A stretch of DNA of 64,000 nt from Noviherbaspirillum sedimenti (GCF_003590835.1 NZ_QYUQ01000002.1:1240001-1304000), one strand, 5' to 3'; shown: positions 1 through 9,218, counted from the first letter of the stretch. Program-made: numbers and translations. The notes: a model not told the origin generated them from the letters alone.

Positions 1-1
1 G

Positions 2-1330
2 CTGGTGCTGCTGAGCGAACAGTTAGCGCAACCGGCCGCCGCGCCCGGCGCGCCTGCGACAGCCGCAACAGGCCTGGCGACGGCAGCTTCGGAGCAGGCA
101 GGCGCGCCGAAGCTGGCGGCGGCCGATATACCAGCCTACTCGCTACGCGACATGCTGGCGCGCACACTCGGCTTCGCCGTGGTCTCGCTGTTGCAAAACG
201 ACGCGGAACTACGGGATGAAACAGAACAACTGGCACAAGCCGTCAAGCTCGTCAGCAGCAGGGGCGCGCTGGAAGATATCGGCGCGCGATTGAAACAACT
301 GTATTTCAAGATCGAGATCAAGAGCACGGATTTGAGCGAACAACAGACGCAGCTGCTGCGCCTGTTCAAGCTGGTACTGGAAAACATCGGGGAATTGCTG
401 GAAGACGACAGCTGGCTGCGCGGCCAGATCGCCGGGGTACAGAATATCCTGGCCGGACCGATCAGCCACGCCGCACTGCACGACGCCAGCCGCAGCCTGA
501 AGGAAGTGATCTACAAGCAAGGCTTGTTGAAGCATAGCCTGGCCGAAGCCAAACTGACGGTGAAAAACATGATGATTACCTTTATCGATCGTCTGAGCGC
601 CGTTGCCAACACCACCGGCGACTACCATGAAAAAATGACGGCCTATTCGGAAAAGATCAGTCAGACCACCGACATCATGGCGCTCAACAAGATCCTTGGC
701 GACGTCATGCGCGACACCCGCAGCGCCCAGCTCGAAGCCCTGCGCTCACGCGATGAAATGCTGGCGGCGCGGCAGCAGGCGCATGAAGCCGAAAGCCGCA
801 TCCATCAACTCGAATCGCAACTCGAGCAGATGAGCGAACTGGCGCGCGAAGACCAGCTGACCGGCAGCCTCAACCGGCGCGGACTGGACGATGTCTTTGA
901 ACGCGAGGTGGCGCGCGCCGACCGCCGCAAGGGACAGTTGTGCATCGCCCTGCTCGACCTCGACGATTTCAAGCGCATCAACGACACCCATGGCCACCAG
1001 GCCGGCGACGAAGCCCTGATCCACCTGGTGCGGGTGATCAAGGATACCCTGCGTACCATGGACGTGATCGGCCGCTTCGGCGGCGAGGAATTCATGATCG
1101 TGCTGCCCGACACACCATTGGAATCCGCCTTGCAGACCGTGACCCGGGTGCAGCGCGAACTGACCAAGCGCATTTTCATGCACAAGCATGAACGTGTCCT
1201 GATCACTTTTTCGGCTGGCGTCGCCCTGCGCAAGGATGGCGAAGACCAGCAAGCGCTGTTCAAGCGCGCTGACGATGCCCTTTACCAGGCCAAGCATGCC
1301 GGAAAAAACCGTGTTGTCGCCGCGGAATAG
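2..1330 (+). CDS. GGDEF-domain diguanylate cyclase (5' end outside window)
   Basis: Probable diguanylate cyclase making c-di-GMP from two GTP. The C-terminal ~165 residues are a full GGDEF domain: DLDDFKRINDTHGH metal/substrate region and the active-site loop GGEEF (bases 1079-1093). An RTMD sequence lies exactly five residues before GGEEF, matching the RxxD inhibitory I-site, so product inhibition is expected. The N-terminal ~270 residues are mostly helical with a heptad-rich stretch just before the GGDEF domain, and no membrane segment is evident. The frame is open to the left edge; the GTG at base 5 has no convincing ribosome site, so the true start is probably upstream. It sits just before flagellin and is followed by a clear terminator. 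The catalytic call is secure from motifs; the sensory input is unknown. Confidence 0.85.
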   Translation: MVLLSEQLAQPAAAPGAPATAATGLATAASEQAGAPKLAAADIPAYSLRDMLARTLGFAVVSLLQNDAELRDETEQLAQAVKLVSSRGALEDIGARLKQLYFKIEIKSTDLSEQQTQLLRLFKLVLENIGELLEDDSWLRGQIAGVQNILAGPISHAALHDASRSLKEVIYKQGLLKHSLAEAKLTVKNMMITFIDRLSAVANTTGDYHEKMTAYSEKISQTTDIMALNKILGDVMRDTRSAQLEALRSRDEMLAARQQAHEAESRIHQLESQLEQMSELAREDQLTGSLNRRGLDDVFEREVARADRRKGQLCIALLDLDDFKRINDTHGHQAGDEALIHLVRVIKDTLRTMDVIGRFGGEEFMIVLPDTPLESALQTVTRVQRELTKRIFMHKHERVLITFSAGVALRKDGEDQQALFKRADDALYQAKHAGKNRVVAAE

Positions 1331-1369
1331 GCCATGCGCTGCAAGCGCAAAAATCGCCGCGCCGCCCCC

Positions 1370-1395
1370 AACCCGCCATCACGGCGGGTTTTTTT
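1370..1395 (+). terminator. Rho-independent terminator after the GGDEF gene
   Basis: Stem AACCCGCC / GGCGGGTT with a 5-base loop, followed by a run of seven T. It isolates the GGDEF gene from the flagellin transcription unit. Bases 1397-1605 between it and the fliC promoter are AT-rich and hold no convincing gene. Confidence 0.85.
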
Positions 1396-1605
1396 ATGCC
1401 CGCATCATTGCCATTATTGCATCCATGACTATGGCAATTCCCCATCCCAATCGGCCACTTCCTGAAAAACTTGAGCCATTTTCGCAAAAATATATTTCTT
1501 AAAAAACCACAAAATTACCCTATAGAAATTTCCAAACAGGGCCGACAACAACTTGTCTGGCTCATGTTCGAGCGAGACTGGAAAAATAAAAGTTGTTTCC
1601 AGACC

Positions 1606-1632
1606 TAAACTTTTTCCAGTACCGCCCGATAA
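1606..1632 (+). promoter_or_regulatory. Sigma-28 (FliA) promoter of fliC
   Basis: TAAA (1606-1609), exactly 15 bases, then CCCGATAA (1625-1632). Against the enteric FliA consensus TAAA-N15-GCCGATAA there is one mismatch. Predicted transcript start is about 90 bases before the fliC ATG, giving a long leader with a strong ribosome site (AAAGGAG, about 1715-1721). Confidence 0.88.
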
Positions 1633-1728
1633 AGCTAACAACACGGTTGGATTTGCAAGACAAGAAAAAACCAACCGCATTGACAGTATCCCGAGCCGGA
1701 AACAACGGACCCTTAAAGGAGAAACAAC

Positions 1729-3222
1729 ATGGCTGCTTTTATCAACACCAATATCTCGTCGTTGACCGCTCAGCGTAACCTGACGTCGTCCCAAGGCGCA
1801 TTGGCCACTTCCCTGCAACGTCTGTCTTCTGGTTTGCGCATCAACAGCGCCAAGGACGATGCAGCCGGCCTGGCGATTTCCGAGCGTATGACTGCCCAGA
1901 TCCGCGGCTCCAACCAGGCAGCACGCAACGCCAACGACGGCATCTCGCTGGCACAGACCGCTGAAGGCGATCTGGCTCAGATCGGCAACAACCTGCAGCG
2001 TATCCGCGAACTGGCTGTGCAATCCTCGAATGCTTCGAACAGCGCCAGCGACCGTGCCGCACTGAATAATGAAGCAGCCCAGCTGATCGCCGAAGTCGAC
2101 CGCGTCGCTTCCAGCTCGCAGTTCAACGGCGTGAAACTGCTCGACGGTACATTCTCTGCCCAGTCGTTCCAGGTTGGCGCTAATAACACGTCGAACGACC
2201 GCGTAACGATTTCCCAGATTTCCAGCGCCAAGTCGAGCTCGCTGGGTGTCGGCTCCTCCTCCAGCTATGCAACCACCAAGGCAGAAGGTACCGCCGTAAC
2301 CACTACTGCATTGACGGCCGGTCAGTTGTCGATTAACGGTTTTAACGTGGGTGCATCTACTTCGGACGGCGTTTCTTTTGCAAACGGAGATGCGAGCGGC
2401 ATTGCGAAAGCGGCTGCAATCAACGCTGTGACTGCTCAAACAGGTGTAACCGCAACTGTCGGTGCAACAACATTGGCGGGCACGACAGCAACTACATTTG
2501 CCGCAATTGCTGCAGGTGATATCACGATCAACGGCGTCGACATCGGTGCCCTGCAAGTTGCAACCGGTGCTGCCGATCGCGGCGGTCAAGTTGCCGCTGC
2601 CATCAACGCAAAAACCGCGCAAACCGGCGTGACTGCAACATTTAACACGACTACAGGTGCGGTTGCATTGAGTGCCGCAGATGGCAGAAACATCAATGTA
2701 GTTGCTGCTGCGACCGCAGGTGCTAACGATGCAAACACCGGCTTGACCGCGGGTGCTGCGGCTGGAGCCGGCGCCACCGCGAATGCTACCTCAAAAATCA
2801 CGCTGTCTTCGACAGGTTCAGCAGGTATCACGCTGGCCGGCGCAGCTGGCTTGACCGCCACTGGCCAAACTGTTGGCTATACTGCTGCAACTGCCACAGC
2901 TGGCGCCGGTGTTTCCTCGCTAAACTTGACCACAGCCGCTGGCGCACAAGCTGCTCTGGCCACCATCGACGCCGCACTGACAACCGTCAACAGCTCGCGT
3001 GCTTCGCTGGGTGCGATCCAGAACCGCTTCAGCTCGGTGGTGACCAGCCTGCAAACCACGTCGGAAAACTTGTCCGCATCACGTAGCCGCATCCAGGATG
3101 CCGACTTCGCTTCTGAAACCGCAAGCCTGACCCGCGGCCAGATCCTGCAGCAAGCCGGCACCGCGATGCTGGCACAAGCCAACTCGCTGCCAAACGGCGT
3201 ACTGGCCCTGTTGCGCGGCTAA
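1729..3222 (+). CDS. fliC: Flagellin (filament protein)
   Basis: Main filament subunit, exported by the flagellar type III system and polymerised under the FliD cap. Residues 1-170 are the conserved N-terminal D0/D1 helices (starts [36 protein letters not shown]). Residues ~400-497 are the C-terminal D1/D0 half ([20 protein letters not shown], ending VLALLRG). The central part is variable, Ala/Thr/Gly-rich and visibly lower in GC; it holds two related flagellin-IN-like segments at ~197-250 and ~262-312, each with an INGxxxG start and a QTGVTAT core. ATG 1729 has a textbook ribosome site. It is a single-gene unit between a FliA promoter and a terminator. Confidence 0.97.
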   Translation: MAAFINTNISSLTAQRNLTSSQGALATSLQRLSSGLRINSAKDDAAGLAISERMTAQIRGSNQAARNANDGISLAQTAEGDLAQIGNNLQRIRELAVQSSNASNSASDRAALNNEAAQLIAEVDRVASSSQFNGVKLLDGTFSAQSFQVGANNTSNDRVTISQISSAKSSSLGVGSSSSYATTKAEGTAVTTTALTAGQLSINGFNVGASTSDGVSFANGDASGIAKAAAINAVTAQTGVTATVGATTLAGTTATTFAAIAAGDITINGVDIGALQVATGAADRGGQVAAAINAKTAQTGVTATFNTTTGAVALSAADGRNINVVAAATAGANDANTGLTAGAAAGAGATANATSKITLSSTGSAGITLAGAAGLTATGQTVGYTAATATAGAGVSSLNLTTAAGAQAALATIDAALTTVNSSRASLGAIQNRFSSVVTSLQTTSENLSASRSRIQDADFASETASLTRGQILQQAGTAMLAQANSLPNGVLALLRG

Positions 3223-3243
3223 TTGAGGTAGTTTGACCGTAGC

Positions 3244-3272
3244 AACCCGGCCGTTTCATCGGCCGGGTTTTT
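3244..3272 (+). terminator. Rho-independent terminator after fliC
   Basis: Nine-base perfect stem AACCCGGCC / GGCCGGGTT with an 8-base loop and a T run. It ends the abundant flagellin transcript before flaG. Confidence 0.9.
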
Positions 3273-3291
3273 GCCCTTTAGGGAGACGATC

Positions 3292-3663
3292 ATGGATATC
3301 CAATCAACTGGCAATGCTGCCGCAGCCGCAACGGCTCAGCCGCCTAAAACTGCTGTGCCGAACGCCCCGGCCGCCGCAGCAAAACCAGTTCCCGTCGAGA
3401 CTGCCATTGCAGTCAAACAGGCTGCACCTGCGCCGACTTCGGCCGAAGTCGCCCAGGCGGTACGCAACCTGAACAAGGCGATGCTGGAACAATCGCAGAA
3501 CCTGGAATTCACCATCGATTCCGACAGCAACCGCACCATCGTCAAGGTGATCGATCAAAAAACCAAGGAAGTATTGCGGCAAATTCCGAACGAGGAAACG
3601 CTGGCAATGGCCAAGGCACTTGATCAGATGGCGGCCGGTTTGCTGATCAGGCAAAAAGCCTAA
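3292..3663 (+). CDS. flaG: FlaG family protein
   Basis: Small protein of 123 residues. The N-terminal ~55 residues are Ala/Pro-rich and disordered; the C-terminal half has the FlaG pattern (VRNLNKAMLEQSQNLEFTID, then VKVIDQKTKEVLRQIPNEE). FlaG proteins influence filament length and are usually encoded between flagellin and fliD, as here. The start is taken as ATG 3292 (MDIQSTGN) because GGGAGA lies eight bases upstream; an earlier in-frame start at 3271 would fall inside the fliC terminator T run. The mechanism of FlaG is poorly understood. Confidence 0.88.
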   Translation: MDIQSTGNAAAAATAQPPKTAVPNAPAAAAKPVPVETAIAVKQAAPAPTSAEVAQAVRNLNKAMLEQSQNLEFTIDSDSNRTIVKVIDQKTKEVLRQIPNEETLAMAKALDQMAAGLLIRQKA

Positions 3664-3701
3664 AACAGAGAAATATGGAAATAGACGTGTAATTAGCCGT
3701 C

Positions 3702-3728
3702 TAAAGTCGGCTTTAATATTGCCGATAA
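3702..3728 (+). promoter_or_regulatory. Sigma-28 (FliA) promoter of fliDST
   Basis: TAAA (3702-3705), 15 bases, GCCGATAA (3721-3728): a perfect match to the FliA consensus, about 35 bases before the fliD start codon. It implies that fliD-fliS-fliT is a late, sigma-28-dependent unit. Confidence 0.93.
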
Positions 3729-3762
3729 TCAGGTACAGTGTATTTTTCTGAAGGAGGCGCAC

Positions 3763-5784
3763 GTGGCGATCTCATCACCTGGCATCGGCTCAAATCTGGA
3801 TATCAATGGCATCGTCAGCCAGCTGATGTCAATTGAGCAACAGCCTTTGGTGAGCCTGAGTCAAAAAGAGGCGACCCACCAAGCCAAGCTCTCCGCAATC
3901 GGCAACCTGAAAAGCGCTCTGTCGTCGTTTCAAAGCGCTGTCAAGGCCCTTTCCGAGATCAGCAAGTTTCAGGCGGTCAAAGTTTCAGCGGCTGATGCGA
4001 CGATTGCCTCGGCCAGCGGCAGCTCGGCGGCAGCGCCAGGCACTTATTCGCTGGAAGTCACCAAGCTGGCACAGGCGCAAAAACTTGCTTCCGCCGGCCA
4101 GGCCAGCGCTGCTACTGCGATTGGTCAAGGCACGATCACGTTTGACTTCGGCACCATTGATATCGGCGCGGGTTCGTTCAACAGCACGACCGGCAAGTAC
4201 ACAGGCGCCAGTTTTACCAGCAACGGCAGCGGCACCAAGACCATCACCATCGACAGCAGCAATAGTTCGCTGGCAGGCATTCGCGATGCGATCAACAAGG
4301 GCAATATCGGCGTTACCGCCTCGATCGTCAACGATGGCGGCGCCTCGCCTTATCGGCTGGTGCTGACCGAAACGACGACCGGCAAGACCAGCAGCATGAA
4401 AATCTCAGTCGCCGGCGACGCGGCGCTGGGCACCCTGTTGAATCATGATCCGAGCGCAGCACCTGCCGGCCAGGGTTTTTCCGAAACCGTCACTGCTCAG
4501 AACGCCGAATTCAAGGTCGATGGCATTGCAGTGTCCAAAACCACCAATACCGTTACCGACGTCATTGAAGGCGTGACGCTGACGCTGGCAAAAACCAATA
4601 TCGGCAGCCCGACCAACATCACAGTGACCCGGGATACCGCAACAGTCACGGCGTCGGTCAACCAGTTTGTGCAGGCATTCAACCAGATCAACCAGACGCT
4701 GACTGATTTATCGTCGTATAACGCAACCACCAGGCAAGGCGCGATCCTGAACGGCGACGCCACCGTGCGCACGATTCAGACCCAGCTGCGCAGCATATTG
4801 ACGACAGCGGTGGGCGGCGATGCCGGCGCCTATACCCTGCTCTCCCAAGTTGGTGTCTCGGTACAGAAAAACGGCACGCTGGCATTGGACAGCACTAAGC
4901 TACAAAAGGCAGTCGACAGCAATTTTTCGGATATTGCAGGGCTGTTTGCCGCGGTTGGCAAAACCAGCGACAGTTTGGTGACCTATACTGGCAGCGCTAC
5001 AAAAACGACGGTTGGTGCTTATGCACTCAATATTACCCGACTGGCGACCCAGGGAAAAACCACCGGGCAAGCTGGCGACCCGGCAGACCTGCTTATTGAT
5101 GCCAGCAATGATACGTTGCAAGTGCAGGTGGATGGTGTCGCGGCCACCATCACGCTGACACAAAAGACCTATGCCGATGCCGCCGCGCTGGCTGCCGAAG
5201 TGCAGTCCAAGATCAATGGCGCGTCTGCGCTGTCAAGCGCCGGCGCGTCGGTCAAGGTGACCGAATTGGCCGGTGTGCTGACCATTACCTCCAACAAGTA
5301 TGGCTCTGCATCGAACGCCTCCATCACAGGCGGCAATGGCCAGGCCAGCATGATGGGCGCCACACCGTCCGCCAGTGCCGGCGAAGATGTTGCCGGTACG
5401 CTCAATGGCGTTGCTGCAACCGGTTCCGGCCAGGCACTGACTGGCGCAACCGGTTCGGCTGCGGAGGGATTGAAACTGATGATTACCGGCGGCAGCACCG
5501 GTGCCCGTGGCACGGTCAACTTTTCAAAAGGATATGCGTACCAGTTCGACAAGCTGGTCGACTCGATGCTGGAAAGTACCGGCCCGATTAATTCTCGCAC
5601 AGATGGCATCAATGCATCGTTGAAGAGCCTGGCGCAGCAAAAGCAGCGTGTCAGCGACCGTCTGGTCAATATTGAAAAACGTTACCGTGCACAATTCACC
5701 GCACTTGATATGGCCATGGCCAGCATGACTAAAACCAGTAGTTTCTTGCAGCAACAGCTGGATAACTTACCCAAGATTGAATAA
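3763..5784 (+). CDS. fliD: Flagellar filament capping protein FliD (HAP2)
   Basis: Filament cap that folds and inserts exported flagellin at the tip. N-terminus ISSPGIGSNLDINGIVSQLM is the typical FliD start. The C-terminal region (about residues 570-673) has the conserved coiled coil with SLAQQKQRVSDRL and the FTALDMAMASM stretch. At 673 residues it is about 200 longer than enteric FliD (~470), the extra being Ala/Ser/Thr/Gly-rich central D2/D3 sequence with flagellin-IN-like segments. It starts at GTG 3763 with AAGGAGG upstream. First gene of a fliDST unit behind a perfect FliA promoter. Confidence 0.95.
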   Translation: MAISSPGIGSNLDINGIVSQLMSIEQQPLVSLSQKEATHQAKLSAIGNLKSALSSFQSAVKALSEISKFQAVKVSAADATIASASGSSAAAPGTYSLEVTKLAQAQKLASAGQASAATAIGQGTITFDFGTIDIGAGSFNSTTGKYTGASFTSNGSGTKTITIDSSNSSLAGIRDAINKGNIGVTASIVNDGGASPYRLVLTETTTGKTSSMKISVAGDAALGTLLNHDPSAAPAGQGFSETVTAQNAEFKVDGIAVSKTTNTVTDVIEGVTLTLAKTNIGSPTNITVTRDTATVTASVNQFVQAFNQINQTLTDLSSYNATTRQGAILNGDATVRTIQTQLRSILTTAVGGDAGAYTLLSQVGVSVQKNGTLALDSTKLQKAVDSNFSDIAGLFAAVGKTSDSLVTYTGSATKTTVGAYALNITRLATQGKTTGQAGDPADLLIDASNDTLQVQVDGVAATITLTQKTYADAAALAAEVQSKINGASALSSAGASVKVTELAGVLTITSNKYGSASNASITGGNGQASMMGATPSASAGEDVAGTLNGVAATGSGQALTGATGSAAEGLKLMITGGSTGARGTVNFSKGYAYQFDKLVDSMLESTGPINSRTDGINASLKSLAQQKQRVSDRLVNIEKRYRAQFTALDMAMASMTKTSSFLQQQLDNLPKIE

Positions 5785-5796
5785 AGGGGACATGTA

Positions 5797-6276
5797 ATGT
5801 TCGGAACGATAAGTAGCGGGGCCAATGCCTATTCCAAGGTCGCCGTCGAAACCGGCGTCGTGGCTGCCAGTCCGCATAAATTGATCGTCATGCTGTTTGA
5901 TGGGGCAATGATTGCTGTGTCGACCGCCATCGCCAACATGAAAGCGGGCGACATACCGGGCAAAGGACAGTTGATTTCCAAGGCAATCTCCATCATTGAG
6001 AACGGCTTGCGCGCCAGTCTGGACAAGAATGCCGGCGGCAGCATTGCCGCTAATCTCGATGCGCTGTATGAATACATGACCAGCCGACTGGTGCAGGCGA
6101 ACCTGAACAATCAGCCGGAAATGCTGAATGAAGTCTACGGCTTGCTCAAGGATTTGAAGCAATCCTGGGAAGCCATTGGCGATGTACCAGCCGCAGTGCC
6201 GACCGCTGGCGCGATGCCGCCAGCACCCGCTCCCGATTCACTGATGCCGCAGACATCCCGATTGGTAAAGGCTTGA
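5797..6276 (+). CDS. fliS: Flagellin export chaperone FliS
   Basis: Cytoplasmic chaperone that binds the flagellin C-terminus before export. It shows the family pattern: an N-terminal NAYSKVAVETGVVAASPHKL region followed by LIVMLFDGAM, a helical bundle, and NLDALYEYMTSRL. At 159 residues it carries a ~20-residue Pro/Ala tail beyond the ~130-residue core. ATG 5797 follows AAGGGGA. It lies 12 bases after fliD and 6 before fliT, consistent with one mRNA. Confidence 0.95.
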   Translation: MFGTISSGANAYSKVAVETGVVAASPHKLIVMLFDGAMIAVSTAIANMKAGDIPGKGQLISKAISIIENGLRASLDKNAGGSIAANLDALYEYMTSRLVQANLNNQPEMLNEVYGLLKDLKQSWEAIGDVPAAVPTAGAMPPAPAPDSLMPQTSRLVKA

Positions 6277-6282
6277 CCCATC

Positions 6283-6618
6283 ATGAACAGCCACGAAGTC
6301 ATTTCTTTGTACGAGACAGTCGCGGTCATTACCGAACAGATGCTGACCGCTGCGCGCAACGGCGATTGGGATCAACTGGCGGTACTGGAATCGCGTTGCG
6401 CAAGCCAGGTCGAAATCCTGCGCAAAAGTGAACATCCTGCGCCGCTGACTGGGGTCGTGCGCGAAAAGAAGGTCAAGATCATCAAGAAAATCCTCGCCGA
6501 CGACCGCGAAATCCGCAACCTGACCGAACCCTGGATGGCCCAGCTGTCCCAACTCATCAACAGCACCGGCACTGAGCGCAAGCTGTCGCAAGCCTACGGC
6601 GCCACCCATTCGGGCTAA
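6283..6618 (+). CDS. fliT: Flagellar protein FliT (FliD export chaperone)
   Basis: A 111-residue, largely helical, charged protein immediately after fliS, the standard fliT position. It begins NSHEVISLYETVAVITEQML and contains the ILADDREIRNLTEPWM helix seen in FliT proteins. FliT binds FliD and, in enterics, the FlhDC complex. The family is divergent, so the name rests on both sequence pattern and synteny. Confidence 0.75.
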   Translation: MNSHEVISLYETVAVITEQMLTAARNGDWDQLAVLESRCASQVEILRKSEHPAPLTGVVREKKVKIIKKILADDREIRNLTEPWMAQLSQLINSTGTERKLSQAYGATHSG

Positions 6619-6621
6619 GCC

Positions 6622-7752
6622 ATGCTGCCGCGGGCCGACCTCAATGCCACGCGGCCCGTCGCCTATGTCGAGGCGCCCATCCCGGTGGGCGGCAGCGGCG
6701 ATGCCCGTCAAGAGGTCTTCCACCGCCTGAACCAGATCAAGCTTGGCCAGCAGGTGCAGGCCAAGGTGCTGGAACGCCAGCCGGACGGCAGCTTCATGGT
6801 GCGCCTGGCCGACACCACGGCGCGCATGTCGCTGCCGGAAGGCACCAAGACCGGCGACACGCTGGCCATGACGCTGCTGGCGCGCCAGCCGCGCCCCACC
6901 TTCATTCTGGAGCAGGATGCCGCTGTCAACGGCGGCGCCCGCACCACCCTGAGTTCCGCTGGCCGCCTGATCGACCAGCTGTTGCAATCCTCGCAGCAAA
7001 ACGGCACATCCACCGCGGCGCTGGGCAGCACCCCGGTATTGCCTGCCCCCGCCGCCAATCCGGCGCTGCTGGCATCCGCACTGCAGAGCGCACTGAGCGC
7101 AAGCGGCCTGTTTTACGAGTCGCACCTGGCAGAGTGGGTAAAAGGCGCGCGCCCCCTGTCGGCCCTGCGCCAGGAGCCGCAGGCGCAAGCGGCACAAAGC
7201 CTGGCGCCACAGCCGGCAAATGGCCTGACCGACGCTGCCCTGTTGCGTCACCTGGCCCAACGCTGGACCGACAGCGGCCGCCCCATCGCAGAACTGGTGC
7301 AGGAACTGGACGCGCGCGCCGGAAATGCACAGGCACTGTTGGGTTTGCTGGGCGAGGCCGATGGCATGGCGCAGCAGACGCCGCAAACCGCGCAAATCCT
7401 CAATGCCCAGCTTAATGCCCTGGAAACGCAGCGCCTCATGTGGCAGGGCGAACTGTGGCCGGGCCAGAAGATGACATGGGAAGTCAGTCGCGATGCGCCC
7501 GATGGCGGGCAAGGCCAGCCGCAGGAGCAACAGGAAAGCTGGCAAAGCACGGTGAAATTCGAGCTGCCGCACCTGGGCGCGGTTTCCGCCACCATCCATC
7601 TGAGCGGCGAGCGCGTCAGCATTCTGGTGAACACCGATTCTGCCAACAGCGCAAACCTCCTGCGCGCCCACGGCGGCGAACTGGCACTGGCGCTGAAAGC
7701 AGCCGGCTCGCCCCTGGATGCACTGATGGTGAATGATGATGGAAAGGCCTGA
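6622..7752 (+). CDS. FliK-like hook-length control family protein (second copy)
   Basis: 376 residues. The N-terminal part (LGQQVQAKVLERQPDGSFMV) looks like a small beta module; the middle is Ala/Gln-rich; the last ~80 residues (TVKFELPHLGAVSATIHL) match the substrate-specificity-switch core found at the C-terminus of FliK proteins. The classical fliK lies separately at 14662. The next gene, a paralogue of the FlhB cytoplasmic domain, overlaps its end by 20 bases, so this is a paralogous ruler/gate pair. It may tune export at the filament stage, which is inference. The start at ATG 6622 is three bases after the fliT stop. Confidence 0.72.
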   Translation: MLPRADLNATRPVAYVEAPIPVGGSGDARQEVFHRLNQIKLGQQVQAKVLERQPDGSFMVRLADTTARMSLPEGTKTGDTLAMTLLARQPRPTFILEQDAAVNGGARTTLSSAGRLIDQLLQSSQQNGTSTAALGSTPVLPAPAANPALLASALQSALSASGLFYESHLAEWVKGARPLSALRQEPQAQAAQSLAPQPANGLTDAALLRHLAQRWTDSGRPIAELVQELDARAGNAQALLGLLGEADGMAQQTPQTAQILNAQLNALETQRLMWQGELWPGQKMTWEVSRDAPDGGQGQPQEQQESWQSTVKFELPHLGAVSATIHLSGERVSILVNTDSANSANLLRAHGGELALALKAAGSPLDALMVNDDGKA

Positions 7753-8026
7753 CCCCCGGCCGCAGAATGCGGTAGCGCTGGCCTACCTGGCCGGCGAAGC
7801 GGCGCCCAAGGTGCTGGCCAAAGGGCGCGGCCTGATTGCCGAGGAAATCATCCGGCGCGCGCGCGAAAACGGCGTGTTCGTGCACGAATCAAAAGAGCTG
7901 GTGGCCTTGCTGATGCAGGTCGACCTCGACAGCCATATCCCGCCGGCCTTGTACCGCGCGGTTGCGGAACTGCTGGCGTGGCTTTATCATCTTGACTCTG
8001 GGCAACACGACAATGACAAGGTATGA
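7733..8026 (+). CDS. FlhB C-terminal-domain paralogue (FlhX/EscU-like export switch protein)
   Basis: 97-residue soluble protein aligning with the cytoplasmic domain of FlhB downstream of its cleavage site. Compare AVALAYLAGEAAPKVLAKG here with AVALRYADGKMRAPQVVAKG in the full FlhB of this window; both end with an ALYRAVAELLAWLYHL-type helix. The self-cleaving NPTH is absent because the protein starts beyond it. Related short proteins can replace the FlhB C-terminal fragment in export switching. Three consecutive ATG codons (7733, 7736, 7739) make the start uncertain. Confidence 0.78.
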   Translation: MMMERPDPRPQNAVALAYLAGEAAPKVLAKGRGLIAEEIIRRARENGVFVHESKELVALLMQVDLDSHIPPALYRAVAELLAWLYHLDSGQHDNDKV

Positions 8027-8029
8027 TAC

Positions 8030-8048
8030 GTCTCCGGCGCCAGGAGAC
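8030..8048 (+). other. Small hairpin in the ycgR leader
   Basis: Perfect inverted repeat GTCTCC-N7-GGAGAC between the FlhB paralogue and ycgR. There is no T run, so it is not a standard terminator. A TATGAT that could serve as a -10 element lies just before it (8022-8027), but no matching -35 is visible. Confidence 0.35.
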
Positions 8049-8087
8049 TGCTGGCGCGCCGCCCAGATCCGACAAAACAATACCTAG

Positions 8088-8858
8088 ATGCGAACCATCA
8101 TCAACCCGGACAATCCCAGGGAACAGGAACTAAGCCCCTACCAGTTGCATTCGCGCCGGGAAATTGTCACGCTGCTGCGCGCGCTGGAACAACAGCGCCA
8201 GTTGATCACCATGCTGGTCAATGGCAGTCCGGAAGCGGTGATCACCTCGGTGCTGGGGGTCGATGAGGATAGCAACACCCTGTTCATCGATTGCGCCTCC
8301 AATCCGGCGATGAACCGCCGCATCGCGGAAAGCGATAACATTTCGTTTGAAACCGTGCTGGACCGGATCCGCATCCTGTTCTTTGCCGCCGAAGCGCAGG
8401 AATGCACTTACGAGGACTTGCCGGCATTGTCGCTGTCGATTCCGGCCTCGATGATCCGCCTGCAGCGACGCGAATATTATCGGGTACCGACCCCGATTAC
8501 CAATCCGGTGCGCTGCACCATCCCGATCCAGCATGAACTGGGCACCGAAACCGTGACCCTGACCTTGCAAAATGTCAGCGGCGGCGGGATTGCGCTGATC
8601 GACGAGAAGAAGAGCCTGGATACCACCCATGGCACGATCTACCGGGATTGCCGCATCCATTTGCCGGGCAATACGGTGGTCGTGACCGCGCTGCAGGTGC
8701 GCAACTGGCAGGATGCCACCCTGCCAACCGGAAGATCGGTGCGCCGCATCGGCTGCCTTTTCATCGAGCTGCCGCCATCCATGCTGGCGGCGATCCAGCG
8801 CTACATCACCAAGCTCGAACGCGAGCAAAACGCCAAGATGACCGGCAATCTGAAGTAA
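8088..8858 (+). CDS. ycgR: YcgR-type flagellar brake protein (PilZ domain)
   Basis: 256-residue cytoplasmic c-di-GMP receptor that slows or biases the flagellar motor. Residues ~10-110 form the YcgR_N domain; ~120-245 form PilZ. Both c-di-GMP motifs are visible: RxxxR at R128-R132 (RREYYR) and NxSxxG from N162 (NVSGGG). Position next to fliE/fliF and late filament genes supports a motor role. Together with the GGDEF, HD-GYP and EAL-HDOD genes it indicates strong c-di-GMP control of motility. Confidence 0.92.
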   Translation: MRTIINPDNPREQELSPYQLHSRREIVTLLRALEQQRQLITMLVNGSPEAVITSVLGVDEDSNTLFIDCASNPAMNRRIAESDNISFETVLDRIRILFFAAEAQECTYEDLPALSLSIPASMIRLQRREYYRVPTPITNPVRCTIPIQHELGTETVTLTLQNVSGGGIALIDEKKSLDTTHGTIYRDCRIHLPGNTVVVTALQVRNWQDATLPTGRSVRRIGCLFIELPPSMLAAIQRYITKLEREQNAKMTGNLK

Positions 8859-9218
8859 CTACACCTGCATGTTCATGATGTCGTGATAGGCCGACACCAG
8901 CTTGTTGCGCACCTGGACGGTGGCCTGGAAGTTGATGTTCGCCTTCTGCATCGAAATCATCACGTCCGACAGGCTGACCTTGTCATCGCCCGTCATGAAG
9001 GCCTGGCCGAGTTGTTCGGATTTTTGCTGGGTCTGGTTGACCTGGTCGAGCGACGCTTTCAGGGCCTCGCCGAAGCCGACCTTTTTGGTCGAGGTGGTGG
9101 CAGCATCGGCGGCCACCGGATTGATGCCGCCCTGCGGCCCTTGCGGTCTGCTGGCTGCCGCCTTCAGCTGCGCCATCATGGCTTCGATGCGGCCGGTATC
9201 GATCATCTGGGTTTTCAT
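8859..9218 (-). CDS. fliE: Flagellar hook-basal body complex protein FliE
   Basis: Rod adaptor joining the MS ring to the proximal rod. 119 residues with the conserved C-terminal half (VSLSDVMISMQKANINFQAT, VQVRNKLVSAYHDIMNMQV). It is transcribed alone and divergently from fliF; the two start codons are 220 bases apart. ATG 9218 is preceded by GAGGAA. The intergenic stretch should hold promoters for both directions; I found no acceptable FliA or sigma-54 site, so FlhDC-dependent sigma-70 promoters are likely. Confidence 0.96.
   Translation of the reverse strand: MKTQMIDTGRIEAMMAQLKAAASRPQGPQGGINPVAADAATTSTKKVGFGEALKASLDQVNQTQQKSEQLGQAFMTGDDKVSLSDVMISMQKANINFQATVQVRNKLVSAYHDIMNMQV

Noticed and set aside
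7992..8027. TTGACT ... TATGAT as a sigma-70 promoter for ycgR
   Set aside because: The elements are 24 bases apart, too far for a sigma-70 promoter.
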